A stretch of 64,000 bases of DNA from Oscarella lobularis (GCF_947507565.1 NC_089193.1:186001-250000), one strand, 5' to 3'. Shown: positions 47,401 through 57,764, counted from the stretch's first letter. Made by a program: numbers and translations. The notes: generated by a model not told the origin, from the letters alone.

Positions 47401-47503
47401 TTGGGATAGTGAACACAATTCCTTCACGCAGATAGACGATGCCGAGGAAGTCAGATATGTGGTCGGTTCCTCTGCTTCAGCAGTCAAGGAAACCAAATTG
47501 TGA
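44415..47503 (+). pseudogene. Receptor tyrosine kinase C: 5'-truncated tandem duplicate (EGF-TM-kinase)
   Basis: Starts inside the exon of the last CTLD (INWNSSEVETSSYLQREKDC...), then EGF 44615..44737, six EGFs 44793..45509, TM and glycine loop 45619..45957, and kinase exons 46046..46224, 46293..46334, 46390..46486, 46541..46626, 46687..46901, 46959..46999, 47052..47148, 47209..47503. Every exon is open, and the kinase motifs GDGFFGVV, VACK, HRDLACRN and DFGLTR are intact. But there is no signal peptide, no SRCR and no start codon in frame. One intron (after 46334) has a GC donor where B has GT. Two extra EGF repeats compared with B, made by internal duplication. It may be a pseudogene, an alternative 3' end used by read-through from gene B, or a gene with an unrecognised 5' exon. 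The undamaged kinase frame argues that it is recent or still used. Confidence 0.7.
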
Positions 47504-48194
47504 GATGCCAAAATTTCCCCCTAAGGTGCATTACAGCATTACTGTTTCTCGTGTCGCCTATGTATGTATTAGCTTTGCGCCTATAATTCTTTATAGCTAG
47601 ATGAGTACGTGTGTTGATGTTCTTGCTTTTTCATGTTATTTTGAGCTATTGTCTTGTTTCATCGAACTTCTAAAAGACGCAAAGTAAAAGGAGAAAGGGA
47701 AGTTTGTCATTTTCAGCATTGTTTTTAGCACGTCACCCTTATATTAAATAGAATTGCATTTGCAAAGCACATGACAGTTGTCCTCCTTATCGAGCGTTAT
47801 ATCGGACATAAGAATCGTTCGCTTCCTCTTTTGGCGCTCTCAATTTTACCTTCGACGCCAAAAGCTTTGACGCCGAAAGTCCCGTATTTTATAGGGTAGA
47901 CGGTTTTTCGCTCTTATTCCTCCAAAACCAGCGTACCCTACAATATACAGGCATTCTATTGTGAAAGTCCTGTCAACAAATATTGGCGACATAGCAAGAT
48001 ACAATTTGAACTCTCGATGAACTTCACCTTCAAATTTTAAGAAAAAATAAATATTGAAAGTAGAAGGCTTAAACGACGATCAAAAACAAAAAGATGCTAT
48101 CAAGTAACCATTTCTTTACAATAACCGGAGGACTTAGTGAGAACTACGAAGTATTAGTTCGAACATCATCGCATCGTTCTGAAGTGAAGCCTAT
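47504..48194. other. 3' flank of receptor kinase C (duplicate of the 43.5-44.2 kb flank)
   Basis: No gene. Homologous to the flank of gene B up to about 48170 (shared TTTACAATAAC and GAACTACGAAGTATT-like strings), after which the sushi-tyrosinase pseudogene begins. Confidence 0.6.
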
Positions 48195-48525
48195 TCACGG
48201 CCTGAATTCTCTCTGTTTACTTTCATAGCGTTTTAAGACGGAGAAGAAAACGAGACGGCAAAGAGTGCAAGATAGACATCTTTTAATCCCTATCCTGATG
48301 CTCACCGCTACTTTATAGGCTGTTCTCTGGCGCTGAGTACATCCTAATCTCACACGCCGTCAAACTGATCTAAAGCCTGCAACGTTATCTCATGTTCCGT
48401 ACATGATGTTCCAGACCACGCCCTCCCCGAAACGGCGACGGTCACATAATAAATGACACGGCAACGTACTCGTGTAAATTCATCAGAAGGATGGCTTCGC
48501 CAACGTCAGTTTCTCACCCTAATAA
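48195..48525 (+). pseudogene. 5' end of decayed sushi-tyrosinase gene copy
   Basis: Matches 20845..21165 of the intact gene: pre-start region, signal-peptide exon (ATG lost, TAG in the hydrophobic core), intron, and the first half of sushi 1 (CCAGACCACGCCCTCCCCGA). Premature stops and indels; homology ends in sushi 1. Confidence 0.75.
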
Positions 48526-48780
48526 ATCCAAAATTTTGGCTCGGTCTACCGCTGGCAATGTTGTACATGAAAAAAGGTATTTACATTTACATCTAATGCA
48601 AAATCGCTCTACGTATGGTAAGAGTAATGAGGATCGCTCCTCTGGCCGCAGATTACTTAAGACTTCGTACGAATAAACCAAAGACCACTCATCGGGATAC
48701 CTAAAAGCGATAGATGACGTGTAGCAGTTAGTAGCCTGTGTGAACTTCGCAGCCATTTGCGAACAACATATTCGCTCCAC
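48514..48780 (-). CDS. Hypothetical minus-strand ORF
   Basis: Frame of up to 88 codons; the part after a possible acceptor (CGCTTTTAG at about 48702) reads YPDEWSLVYSYEVLSNLRPE and ends at a TGA at 48514. Looks protein-like but has no start, no partner exon and no recognised family. It could be an exon remnant or chance. Confidence 0.2.
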   Translation of the reverse strand: MERICCSQMAAKFTQATNCYTSSIAFRYPDEWSLVYSYEVLSNLRPEERSSLLLPYVERFCIRCKCKYLFSCTTLPAVDRAKILDLLG

Positions 48781-49209
48781 GTGATTGGAAACGGCTACAT
48801 ATTTTATCGCTAAACAATCTTTATTTTCTCACGACGGCAAAAAAGGCCTATCTAACAAACAGAAAAATTACACGCGAATGCGCTGATGACGTTCCGATAC
48901 GCAGTGCAGTGAAAAAAGAAAACACGAAGACACGCCCCCAATTGACACGGTATCGGATGGAAAAGGGAAGTTCGTCGAAGACTTTTCGCGAGCCGAAATC
49001 TAGACAAAAAGAGCCATTATCCGTTCAAAACAACTAAGTACTTACCAAAAAAAGTAGAAATGAAGCGCGTCTGTGTTTGCGTGACCCAGGTCGCACCACG
49101 TGGAGGTCCAGACGCTTCGCAACCCAGTCGACCCTCACCAAACGGCATGAATTGGATCAGAACCCACCTTGGGTGAGCCTCCGAGGTTCGTTGCCACCCC
49201 GGGAGACGA

Positions 49210-49638
49210 CTATCGCCACCGCCGAAGAGGCCCGCTCATCGTGTGCTCGACGTGGAGGAGAGCCGGCGAACGCCGACGCTGTCCCGTATAAGACCAAAGA
49301 AACAATCCTTGGTCAGACGGAGCGTGTTTTCCCGGCGCGAAAGCCCCTAGAGGTCTTAGGGATGTGCCTCTAATCACTGTCGCGCCGTTGCTCCAGGACG
49401 TTGCGTCGGAATAACGCTCGCCCCTCTGGCTCCCTGTCTTCCAACGACTAACCAAGCGTACGAGCGAGTTCTCAAGCGACGGGGTTACGTAAAGAGGGAG
49501 AGCGCCTTGCACAACTTTATGTACTCCCTCGCAAACGATGACGCCAACTTTTCTCTCATTGGACGTCGGGTGTGAGTAATTAACCGCAGCGATGTCACGA
49601 GAGAGAGCGTTGCTTTTTGCACCTCTACGCGCAACCAA
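49210..49638 (-). CDS. Conserved ORF of repeat B, minus strand (copy 4)
   Basis: Same frame as 5579..5992 and 26514..26951, with the eight-codon segment present (DQGLFLWSYTGQ). Unknown function. Confidence 0.3.
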   Translation of the reverse strand: MVARRGAKSNALSRDIAAVNYSHPTSNERKVGVIVCEGVHKVVQGALPLYVTPSLENSLVRLVSRWKTGSQRGERYSDATSWSNGATVIRGTSLRPLGAFAPGKHAPSDQGLFLWSYTGQRRRSPALLHVEHTMSGPLRRWR

Positions 49639-50160
49639 ATAAGGAAATATTCGGAACGATCACGCGCGTGCAGCGTTTGTCCCAAAAAAAGGAGAACAAG
49701 AGACGAGCACGTGCACGCGTGCATGGCCAAGATGTCGGACATGTGACGTCATCGTTTCGCTCACGATCTCGACGAAACGCGACGAAAACGCGTTGAAAGA
49801 TGACAAGAAACGAACCTACTTATTCGATCGAGTTCCGGTTTCGAAAGGAAAGCGGCGAAGTCGATTGAATCGTTGTAAAATAGAGGACTCGCGATATCGA
49901 GTCGTAGCTTCGTGTAATATCAGTTTAGGGCCCTAGAGTCAAAGCAGAGAGCCACACTTACATTGTTTTCGCTCGTAGAATCAAGAAGATCGAACGTACT
50001 CGCTCGTTTACCTGCGTTTCGCGTCGAATGCTTAAACGAGCTGTCTGAACCGCTTTGACGCCAATTCCGTCGGTTTTCGATCAATCTTTAGGTGTGTAGG
50101 GACAATCGATCGCCTAAATCGCACAAAATTCAGAGGCTAGCGAGAAAACATCTGCCACTT

Positions 50161-50233
50161 TAGCCTCGATACTCCAGACCCTCTCGCCAACCACACCCCC
50201 CTTAACGCGCGAGGGTCTGGAGTATCGAGGCTA
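50161..50233. mobile_element. Mini-MITE, 73 bp, 9-bp target-site duplication
   Basis: Ends TAGCCTCGATACTCCAGACC and its reverse complement with a ~24-nt centre. Flanked by CTGCCACTT at 50152..50160 and 50234..50242. It interrupts repeat B copy 4; the other copies lack it and the bases around it. Like the 35.4-kb MITE it starts with TAG and makes a 9-bp duplication. Confidence 0.85.
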
Positions 50234-50320
50234 CTGCCACTTCTGCCACTCAGTTGCGCGCGCTACCATTGGTCTGTGACGTTTTGCATAAGCTCTATAC
50301 GTCGAGCACGCTAAACAAAG

Positions 50321-50445
50321 ATGGACGTCGAAACCAAACGTATCCGAGCTTTCGCGACGTTTGGCGCACCGGGTAGCGTCGAGCTTCCAACTGCGAGACA
50401 GCGTTTTGACATTCTCAACGCTGGATTGCTTTACGATGATGTTGC
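50321..50445 (+). pseudogene. Repeat B first exon, copy 4
   Basis: Open 125-nt exon (MDVETKRIRAFATFGAP) with ATG and the GC|GTAAGG donor. The sequence after the exon 2 acceptor (TATTTAG, about 50538) is unrelated, so the gene is truncated unless it has captured new 3' exons. Confidence 0.4.
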
Positions 50446-50545
50446 GTAAGGCGATTTCCTCGTAAACGTAAGAAACGTCTTAGGAAAGCGTTAGCGCTAC
50501 GTTTTGTCTTCTGAAAATATTTTTCTCGTGTATTTAGTGCATCTG

Positions 50546-51400
50546 TGAGCTTCGCCACACAAACTTCCTCACTTATTTGACCACAACAGAGGAAATGACT
50601 TATTTACTCTTTCGTCCACTGTAGGTGAATGTAGCATATTATACTTACTGTACCGTCACTGCACGTGAATTTCGTTAGCAAACAATCATAACGCTCTCTC
50701 TTTTGTAAAGATTACTCGCTACATTACCTTACTCGTTTTTTATAACTCAAAATAGTAATGAAATGTTCAATGATGAAGCTCAATTTTCGCTAACATTTTA
50801 ACTCCGCTTCTATAGCGGCACCCAGCGTACGAGTCGCTTTATAAAGCCTGTTTAGGAAGCATCCTTCTTTTTCAGACCCACATGCTTCGTTATGAAAGTA
50901 GAACGGAAATCCGTTATTACATTTATACGCACATATGCGTTGAGGTAGGTTACTAGGCTTGCATTCAAGCGAAGCAAAAGGCATGCGTTCTGTTCTAGTG
51001 CTAGTTTGGTTTCTTTTTGCTCGGTTATTACGGTGAACAGGTGAAAGACATTACAGTATTCAGTAAACGTTATTTTTGCAGATCATGATCGTTCGTGCGT
51101 AATGGTCGAAACGGCCTTGCGGACAATGAACGAAGATAAGCCAGGGAACTCTGCGCTCGAGCGCCTTATGGGCGTCGTTCCTCAGTGCTTACGCAGACGC
51201 CTAAATACGCCACACGGCTATTATATTAATCATGCCGTTGTCCTGTTCAGGGGTTTCGCCTACCACGGCCCGGGCGGCGACATCCCCAGGTACGTGAATA
51301 CTGCAAGGATCAATCGGAGGATATACGTCGAGACCCCAATCAAGGAGGGCGAAGGCAATGCGACTCCAAGAAATTATGGAATTTGTGAATCAGTACGGAA
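50546..51400. other. Region between repeat B copy 4 and the tyrosinase pseudogene 3' part
   Basis: No recognised gene. A plus-strand frame 51102..51461 (contains LERLMGVVPQCLRRRL) follows a possible acceptor (TTTTTGCAG at about 51080) and has GC content unlike its surroundings; it may be a fragment of a mobile element. A minus frame at 50790..50984 is Cys-rich but isolated. Confidence 0.35.
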
Positions 51401-51401
51401 G

Positions 51402-52865
51402 CTGTGCTTTTCCCCTATTAGTGTTTCCGCCTCCGCCCCGTTCGCCAAACGAATTCGTTGAAGAGTTGGGATCCGTGGCGGAGTACACCTGCAGTGATAG
51501 GAAACTCTTCATGTTAGGAGATGTAGCGATTACTTGCAATGCTCTAACAAGGAAGTAGTCTGAATCAAAGCGAAGATGCGTCCCATGTAAAGTCAATAAC
51601 TTTTCTTAAGCACACCTGACGCTTGCCTCTCTTTGATTATAGTGTCATGCATTCACGACTATTACGTCTCTCCTTACGGAAACGTTGAAAGAAGCCCAAC
51701 GTTAAAATTCATAGAAACATTCTCGTGCTATGACGGCTTCGAAATCGTGGGCGAACCCGTTCGACGTTGCATTAATGGATCGTGGAACGGTCCCATGGCA
51801 ACGTGTAAAAAATCCTTTCCAATTGCAGCGAAGGGGAGACAAAACGCGACGAGTGGAATCGTCTGTGCACGTGCTAAAACAGCAGTTTGTCATGCTGTCG
51901 CGAACGCATGGAATTTACGTCGATGACTGTGAAGGAAAGACGGCGCTATATTCAAACAGTTTTAAACGCGAAAACGGATCCAACGTTCAACAAATACCTA
52001 GATTCGACTAATGAAATATTTGAACGCTACCTACCAGGTCTTTACGAGTTTACATTTCTATTCAGTCAGCGTCGATTCCTCACGAAATACGAAGACTTCC
52101 TACGAAAAATCGACTGCCGCGTTACAGTACCTTACTGGGACTGGAGCGTCGTGGGTCAAGATCCTTACAGCTCGTCCGTGTGGGGCGGAGAAGATTACCA
52201 GCTTGGTGGCGACGGCGTGGGAAAACCGTCGTGCGTTCAAACTGGACCTTTTCGCGCCGAAATTTATTCGTTTGGCTATGGAAGGTGCGTTGAGCGGAAC
52301 TTCTCCGGGACGTTTCCGGGTCCGGTCGAAATTGCTCGTCTGCTTGCGCTGCTCGCTGACAGGTTCGAGGATTAGGAGCTTGGTCTTCGCATCAATTTTG
52401 ACTGGTCTGTGCGCTGTCTCATTGGAGGGACAATATGTTCTCACTCCGCTTTCTGTACACCGGAGTTTTCGCTTCACGCTGACTTCATTGATAAACTGCT
52501 GAAAGATTGGGAAAGAACGAATTCTGCGTATAAAGGAGATGTACCTTATCGAAGGCCCTCTATCGGTTGAGAGATTCTTCTCCTATTTTGGACAAAGATT
52601 TGCTACAGAGAAGGTGCCAAAGTTCACAGAGATTATCAGTCGCTGAGCGTCGAGGAACTCGAGCAAATTCCACGTAAATCTTTCAGTGACTTGAGCCCTA
52701 AAGCATTGAGTTTGATGATGGCTGGGGAGAAAGAGAGATAAAGAAAGCGAATGAGATGAATGAATTTCTTCATTTGGGTACGAAGCCGCTGAGAAATTGC
52801 ACCGTTGCGGCGGAACGACGCGATGACGCATCAAGTGGCTGTTTGCCTTGAACTAGACGATGGCT
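51402..52865 (+). pseudogene. 3' part of decayed sushi-tyrosinase gene copy
   Basis: Matches sushi 15, its intron, sushi 16 and the tyrosinase-like domain of the gene at 20902..25746. Breaks seen: a TAG in place of the Trp codon in sushi 15 (about 51556), a frameshift around 51808-51880, a TAG in place of a Leu codon after ADRFED (about 52373), and further indels after 52540. Because the introns are kept it is a segmental, not processed, copy. The altered copper sites (SQR, VRC) are the same as in the intact gene, so ligand loss came before the duplication. Confidence 0.85.
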
Positions 52866-53357
52866 CAATTGGGACTTGCGATAACAAGTGGGGTCGCAAA
52901 TGAAATGTAGCTAGCACGACGTTTTTTCTCGTCTCTGTCTGTATTCCTCTTCCGTGTTTGTCTTTTGAATGTTCGACTCCTAATAACTTTTTCTCTCTCT
53001 TGGTCCTCTGGTGACATCATAGGTACACATCCTGGTCATCTCTATATCCGGGCTTCCTTTCTGTTTTTGTCATCGTTTCTCGGCGTAGAGAAGTGATTTC
53101 GTCTATTACATGGTACGAATGGGTGTATCTAGGACAGGAGATGCGTTTGGAAGCTTCGATGAAGCGAATAGACGGCGCGATTTTGTGAAAAACGATTCGA
53201 AAGCGAATTCCGACACGCTCTCAGTCAGTTAGAGGCATCGCGAACGTTTTCCTAACTCGATCTTAGCGCAGTTTTCTCTTGTAGGCAAAGAGAAACAGCG
53301 AAAAGCTGCGAATGGCGAGCAATATTCTACACGAAGCTTCAGACGGTGAGAGAAAGA
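52866..53357. other. Intergenic, left flank of the Mutator-like element
   Basis: No gene recognised. Ends in a GAAA-rich stretch into which the transposon inserted. Confidence 0.5.
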
Positions 53358-53543
53358 AAAAGAAAACGGCGTGGATATTGGTCCGGCAGCCGGACCAATA
53401 TAATTACGGCTACTGGTCCGGCAGTTAGCGTACGTGTCCCACTTTTTATAACATTACTTAGCACAACGAGACTAGCACAACGAGCTTGTCAAACGTGGTT
53501 ATAATAGGGTCAGTTCAACACTTTTCGCACCGTCTCAGGAAGC

Positions 53544-56500
53544 TTATCTCGAATGACACGGTCGACAGAACCAACGCCGAGATTTATAACTGTCTTTTAG
53601 TCCCACACATTCGAAGTGATACCATTGAAGACACGAATCGCAACAGATTGTGCCTTCGTTTGCTTCGCGGAGGCATCTTGCGCAGTGCCACTTAGGATTT
53701 TGTTGCAGTACGGCGACGACGTCTTGAAGAAGAAGCCACCCTTCTTCAGTGAAGTACCTTCGTACTTCTTCTAAGCATATATTGTCGTCGAGGCATGAGG
53801 GTGAGACGTACTCAGGCCTTGACTCAATTTCCCTTTCTTCTATCTTTTTGCCTTTGAGGGCTTTTTGGACGACTTGCTCGTCCACGAACCAGCGGAGCAT
53901 CACTTTTGAGACAACTATGTAGATGTAAATTTGGCAGGAAATAGAACAAACGTACCTGCAGCTTTTTCGTTGCCTTCCAGTAGAGCAAACCGAAAGGGTT
54001 TTCCGTCTCGTCGACTCTTCTTCTTTGGGAGCCCAATCACGGTTTTTTCGATTCCTTTTGGACGGCCTCTTTTTCTCATTACTGGTGGAAGTGTAAGCAG
54101 CTTTTCCGGTTGTGCGGGACCTAAACGCCTGTCATTGCAGAGTGCCTATCTTTATGACTGAAAGTGCACCTTCAGTTATGCCCTCTGACTCATTTTCTTT
54201 ATTGGCCTCTTCATCTGAGTGCGATGCCGGAGATGCCGGAGGATCAGGGCTCTGGTCACAGGAGGACCTTTTTTCTTCAGGAGCCTCTCCATTGCTGTCA
54301 TTAGTGACTTCAGATACTATTGCCGTCCGTCCAGCAGACCAGAGCTGAACCAAACGCTGTAGAGTTGTGATACGTTCAATGTATCCCTGCATGCCGGGCT
54401 CAGAGCACAGTTCAGTCAGCTTCTTCGAGATTTTGTCTGCTCGTCGATACTTTTCATGTTGGCTCAGCAACTTGAATGGATGGTCTTCAGTTCCATCCAC
54501 TTCTGTTATCTATAAAGTAAGAAAATTGCGTAAGTAAACGTTATGTAAGTGATAAGTAACCAAAATAATATTACTTATAATAATAATTTTAATAACGGCC
54601 GCATTAATAAGCATAATGACTCACGTCGAAGGCCGACTCCGCGATTTCTCCTTTTCGCTGAGAGACGTACTCTTTCATGTACGCAATCGTCCAACGTTCT
54701 GGGATGCCCGTGGTACCAAACAATGGCTGTTCAAGTTTGGCTTTCGCAGCAAATATATGGCAGCAGGGAAGTCGAAGTGTTCGATTAAATTTGCATTCAC
54801 AAACTCCTTTTTCAGCTTCAACGTTGTAAAGGTTGCCTCCGACGCCCAGCACCTGCATAATTCTTTGCTGTCCAAGAGGAACTGTAGACAGCACACAAAC
54901 TTTCGTCAGAAGGCGATGCTGCTTCGACACGCGAGAGAAGGCAAAGGGCGTGAGGTAAGCCGCAAATTCTTGCACAACTTCATCTCCGTATGATACTCTC
55001 TTTTTAGCAATAGTCATAAGCGTGTTGTGGTCTCTTTCATTCCTCATTGTCGCCAGAAAGCTGAGAAATTCGTCAAAGAAAGTGGACAAATCGGCGTGAG
55101 CTGAGCAGACGCTCTTGATTTTTGCGTTCATACTTTCTAGTCGATTGTTCGTGCGTTCACCTAGCGTAAACGACTCGCCCTTTAGCCCGTCGACCCACTC
55201 ATTACGAATGTCGTGCCAGTTTGCATCAAAGTAGGCTTTCAGTGATGTCAAGTTCGTTTCAGTTAGTCGCTGATAGTGTTGCTGATATTCTTCTTCACTC
55301 TGTGCGTAGGCTAATTTCGTCATAAGCTCAAGAGCGAAATCTCGCTCCCCCGCTGTGATTTTCAATTTTTCGGTAGTGATTTCTCTTTTGAAAGAACGCA
55401 GAGTATGAAAAAGACACAGAGTGAGATGTGCTTGAGGAAAGCACTCTCTAAAAGTGAGACGAACTTACAATTATGAGAGTTGATATAAAGCTTTGTACTT
55501 TAGAACTTCTCGCTCGGTGATGTCCTTGTCTGTGATCAAGACACCCGTATCGACCCAATGGGGATTGTTTTTCTTGAAACTATCCACGATTGTTTTCAGG
55601 CCTGCCCGTGTTTCATTGGATGTAACGCAGATGGCGACAATTTCACTCTGGCCATCACCATCAACGGCGAGAAAAACGTAAAGAGGCATTCTCAAATTAT
55701 TTAGCTTGTACGTAGCATCGAGAGCGAGGACTTCTGGGAACGATGCAAAGGCAGATACCATAAGAGAATCTTGAAAGAACAAGCCGCTGAATTCTGTTCC
55801 GCCGTCGGTGAATACTTCAACAATCGATCCTAGGAAATAAAAGGTAAGAGAATCGATCATTGCTACATACAATCTTGTAAGCTTTATTCAACGCCGTACG
55901 TGCAACTAACTAGTTATATATGTATGTATATGTATATTTGATACCAACGTGTAGATGCACTTATACATACATACATACATACATCCATACATCCATCCAT
56001 CCATACATACATATACAACATATACAATGTATGTATTTCATATGTATAAATTTTAAGTCCATACAGTATTACCTTCAATACTTTTCAACCTTTCGATTAA
56101 GTGAGTAAGATCAAACTGCTTCTTCTTTCCACGTATATTGCTAAGGTCGCGAAGGGTGACAGTTTTGCCTGTCAATGCTGCAATGTGCCCTTGGACCAGC
56201 TTTTTGTTTGCTTTCAATTGCAAAAGCTCTTTGGCATCTTCTCTTTCGGTGCCGTTTAGCCTGCGCTGACGAGGAAGATGATTGTATACCTCCTTTTATC
56301 AGAAAATAGAAATTAGATATTAGTTCCGGGCCCTTAGTAGGTCGTGTAATTACTCGATCAACGACATGATTATGATCATCGTTGAACTCGCTCACGACCA
56401 AATGCTGTCCGTCTTCTGAGAGAATGAATTTCACTCGTGCAGGACAGTCTTGCTTGAAAGTACTAGGTGAGTAAAATGCTATTTTAGACAAATTTTATTT

Positions 56501-56789
56501 TTTTTCTAGTGTAGCACCTTTGGTTGGGCCGGACACCCTTTCCCTTCCCTGTGTACTTTTTTCCGCCAAAAATGCAGGCAAAATGCATTGAAAAGTACTT
56601 CAGGTCTTTGTTCGCTTGTTCCACCCTCTTAGGCGTTCGCTTCCGGGCCGCTTCCATGAGCCTGCAGTCTCGTCGGATGAGCTGGACGGCATTCTCGGCT
56701 TCGTAAGCCCGAATCCTCGTTTCCAGCTCGGAATACGAAGAAAATTTGTCACCTGCGCTGAAGGAAATAGACTCCTTCGCGCGAAACAT
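53544..56789 (-). CDS. MULE transposase with FAR1-like, DDE, SWIM, AT-hook and PHD domains (ZSWIM3-like)
   Basis: Inferred exons 56518..56789, 56354..56462, 56073..56292, 55499..55829, 54625..55447, about 54160..54509, about 53956..54115 and 53544..53914; about 870 aa. Order: FAR1-like N-terminal DNA-binding region (FSSYSELETRIRAYE, then TFKQDCPARVKF and DDHNH), helical linker, MULE catalytic core with VLALDATYKL (first Asp), ITDKDITER (second Asp), CLFHTLR and TNNRLESMN (Glu), SWIM zinc finger CECKFNRTLRLPCCH, AT-hook KRGRPKG, and a C-terminal PHD finger (CARCLREANEGTICCDSCLQ ending WFCRPC). All joins keep frame. It would bind the TIRs, excise and reinsert the element. The PHD finger may steer integration to chromatin marks (inference). 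Start is the first Met before FRAKES. Confidence 0.88.
55915..56045. repeat. ATAC/ATCC microsatellite
   Basis: Runs of (CATA)n and (CATC)n with TATG patches, lying in a 243-nt intron of the transposase gene. A plus-strand frame here is low-complexity and not a gene. Confidence 0.85.
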
Positions 56790-56959
56790 CCGGGTAAGTA
56801 CTTTCTCTCAGATCTCCCGGTTACGCGAAAGACGACTCCGCGACTAAGTGCCAGAAAAGTGGCCCAGGGCATGCGCGGGACACGTACGCTACCTGCCGGA
56901 CCAGTAGCCGTATTTATATTGGTCCGGCTGCCGGACCAATATCCACGCCGAAAAGAAAA

Positions 56960-57660
56960 TGGCGACCACGCGTATGATTTTACTCGTTTTAATTAATGAA
57001 GCGGTATCAAAGTTGAAGACAATGATAAAGAGTGCAAAAAATCAAAATCTTTTTCTTGGATCGGATCTGAAAGCTGCGTGAACGAAAGGAAATTGAATGT
57101 TATTTAAATAATTCGATTTCATTTGTAAGCACACTTACGCGCGAGTGATCTAATTTTTTTGAAGTAATTTTTTATTTCGTTATGGAAATCCTATTTTCAC
57201 TTCTACTCTTCCCAAGATTCTTTAGGAGACACGAGGTAATAGGCATGTCTAAGAGGGATAGCAGGGCTCAATTTATCTGTTCACAGGAACCGCGGACGTT
57301 GGTTGGCAAGAGCATGATGTCTGAAGCGAATTTGAAGATAAAGAAAACCGTAACGAATTGTATTTTTTGTGTGTGTGTTTTTTTTGTATGTTAGATGCAT
57401 GATTAGAATCTGCTTAGGCGCACAACACGATTTACACACGTGTCTTCTCCATGCTCTAGAAGGAGAGCTTAGGGTTACTAGTAGGCATACAGTAGAGTAC
57501 GTTAGAGGAATAGTTAGGTTAATGTTAGTTAGGGCGTCGGCGGGGTGGCACACCCCCGCGTGTGCTGCCGCCGTCATGGAGATAAGGATAAAGTATAGCA
57601 ATTTTTATTTGAATAAAACAAAAAAACCAACAGCCCTCCCCTCTTCGGTTTTAGGCAGTT
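56960..57660. other. Right flank of the Mutator-like element, no gene recognised
   Basis: Short frames only. A GC-rich hairpin lies at about 57538-57562 (GCGGGGTG, GCA, CACCCCCGC). Confidence 0.45.
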
Positions 57661-57671
57661 TTTATACGCTG

Positions 57672-57764
57672 GGGGTCTTGCCCAGGACCCCGGAGCCGTT
57701 TTTGGTAACGGGGTCATGCTCAGGACCCCGGAGGAGCAGTTTATAACGTCTTGCTCAGGACGTT
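57672..57764. ncRNA. Three consecutive hairpins with a conserved loop and covarying stems
   Basis: Hairpin 1, 57672..57691: GGGGTC / loop TTGCCCAG / GACCCC. Hairpin 2, 57709..57730: CGGGGTC / ATG CTCAG loop / GACCCCG. Hairpin 3, 57745..57764: AACGTC / TTGCTCAG / GACGTT. The loop is kept while both sides of the third stem have changed together, which is what structured RNA shows. Alternatively a decayed tandem repeat. Transcription is unknown. Confidence 0.35.

Larger units (their letters stand above)
48950..50545. repeat. Dispersed repeat B, copy 4
   Basis: Same orientation as the others; lies between the 5' and 3' pieces of the sushi-tyrosinase pseudogene. Carries the minus ORF (49210..49638), the CRE at 49744, a 73-bp MITE insertion, and the first exon (50321..50445). 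Homology stops just after the exon 2 acceptor. Confidence 0.8.
53367..56950. mobile_element. Complete Mutator-like (MULE) DNA transposon, 3,584 bp
   Basis: Terminal inverted repeats 53367..53440 and 56877..56950 are 74 bp long and differ at about two positions; each contains a nested palindrome (ATTGGTCCGGC / GCCGGACCAAT). A perfect 9-bp target-site duplication, AAAAGAAAA, lies at 53358..53366 and 56951..56959. One spliced transposase gene fills the interior on the minus strand. Near-identical TIRs and an open transposase suggest a recent, possibly active insertion. Confidence 0.93.

Noticed and set aside
51887-52375. Open 162-codon tyrosinase-like frame as a functional gene
   Set aside because: Part of a duplicated locus with a nonsense codon upstream in sushi 15, a frameshift before it and a stop right after ADRFED.
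54616-54993. 125-codon plus-strand ORF
   Set aside because: Antisense to the SWIM-containing transposase exon; no domain of its own.
55920-56108. 62-codon plus-strand ORF rich in Tyr/His/Ile
   Set aside because: Made of ATAC/ATCC microsatellite inside a transposase intron.
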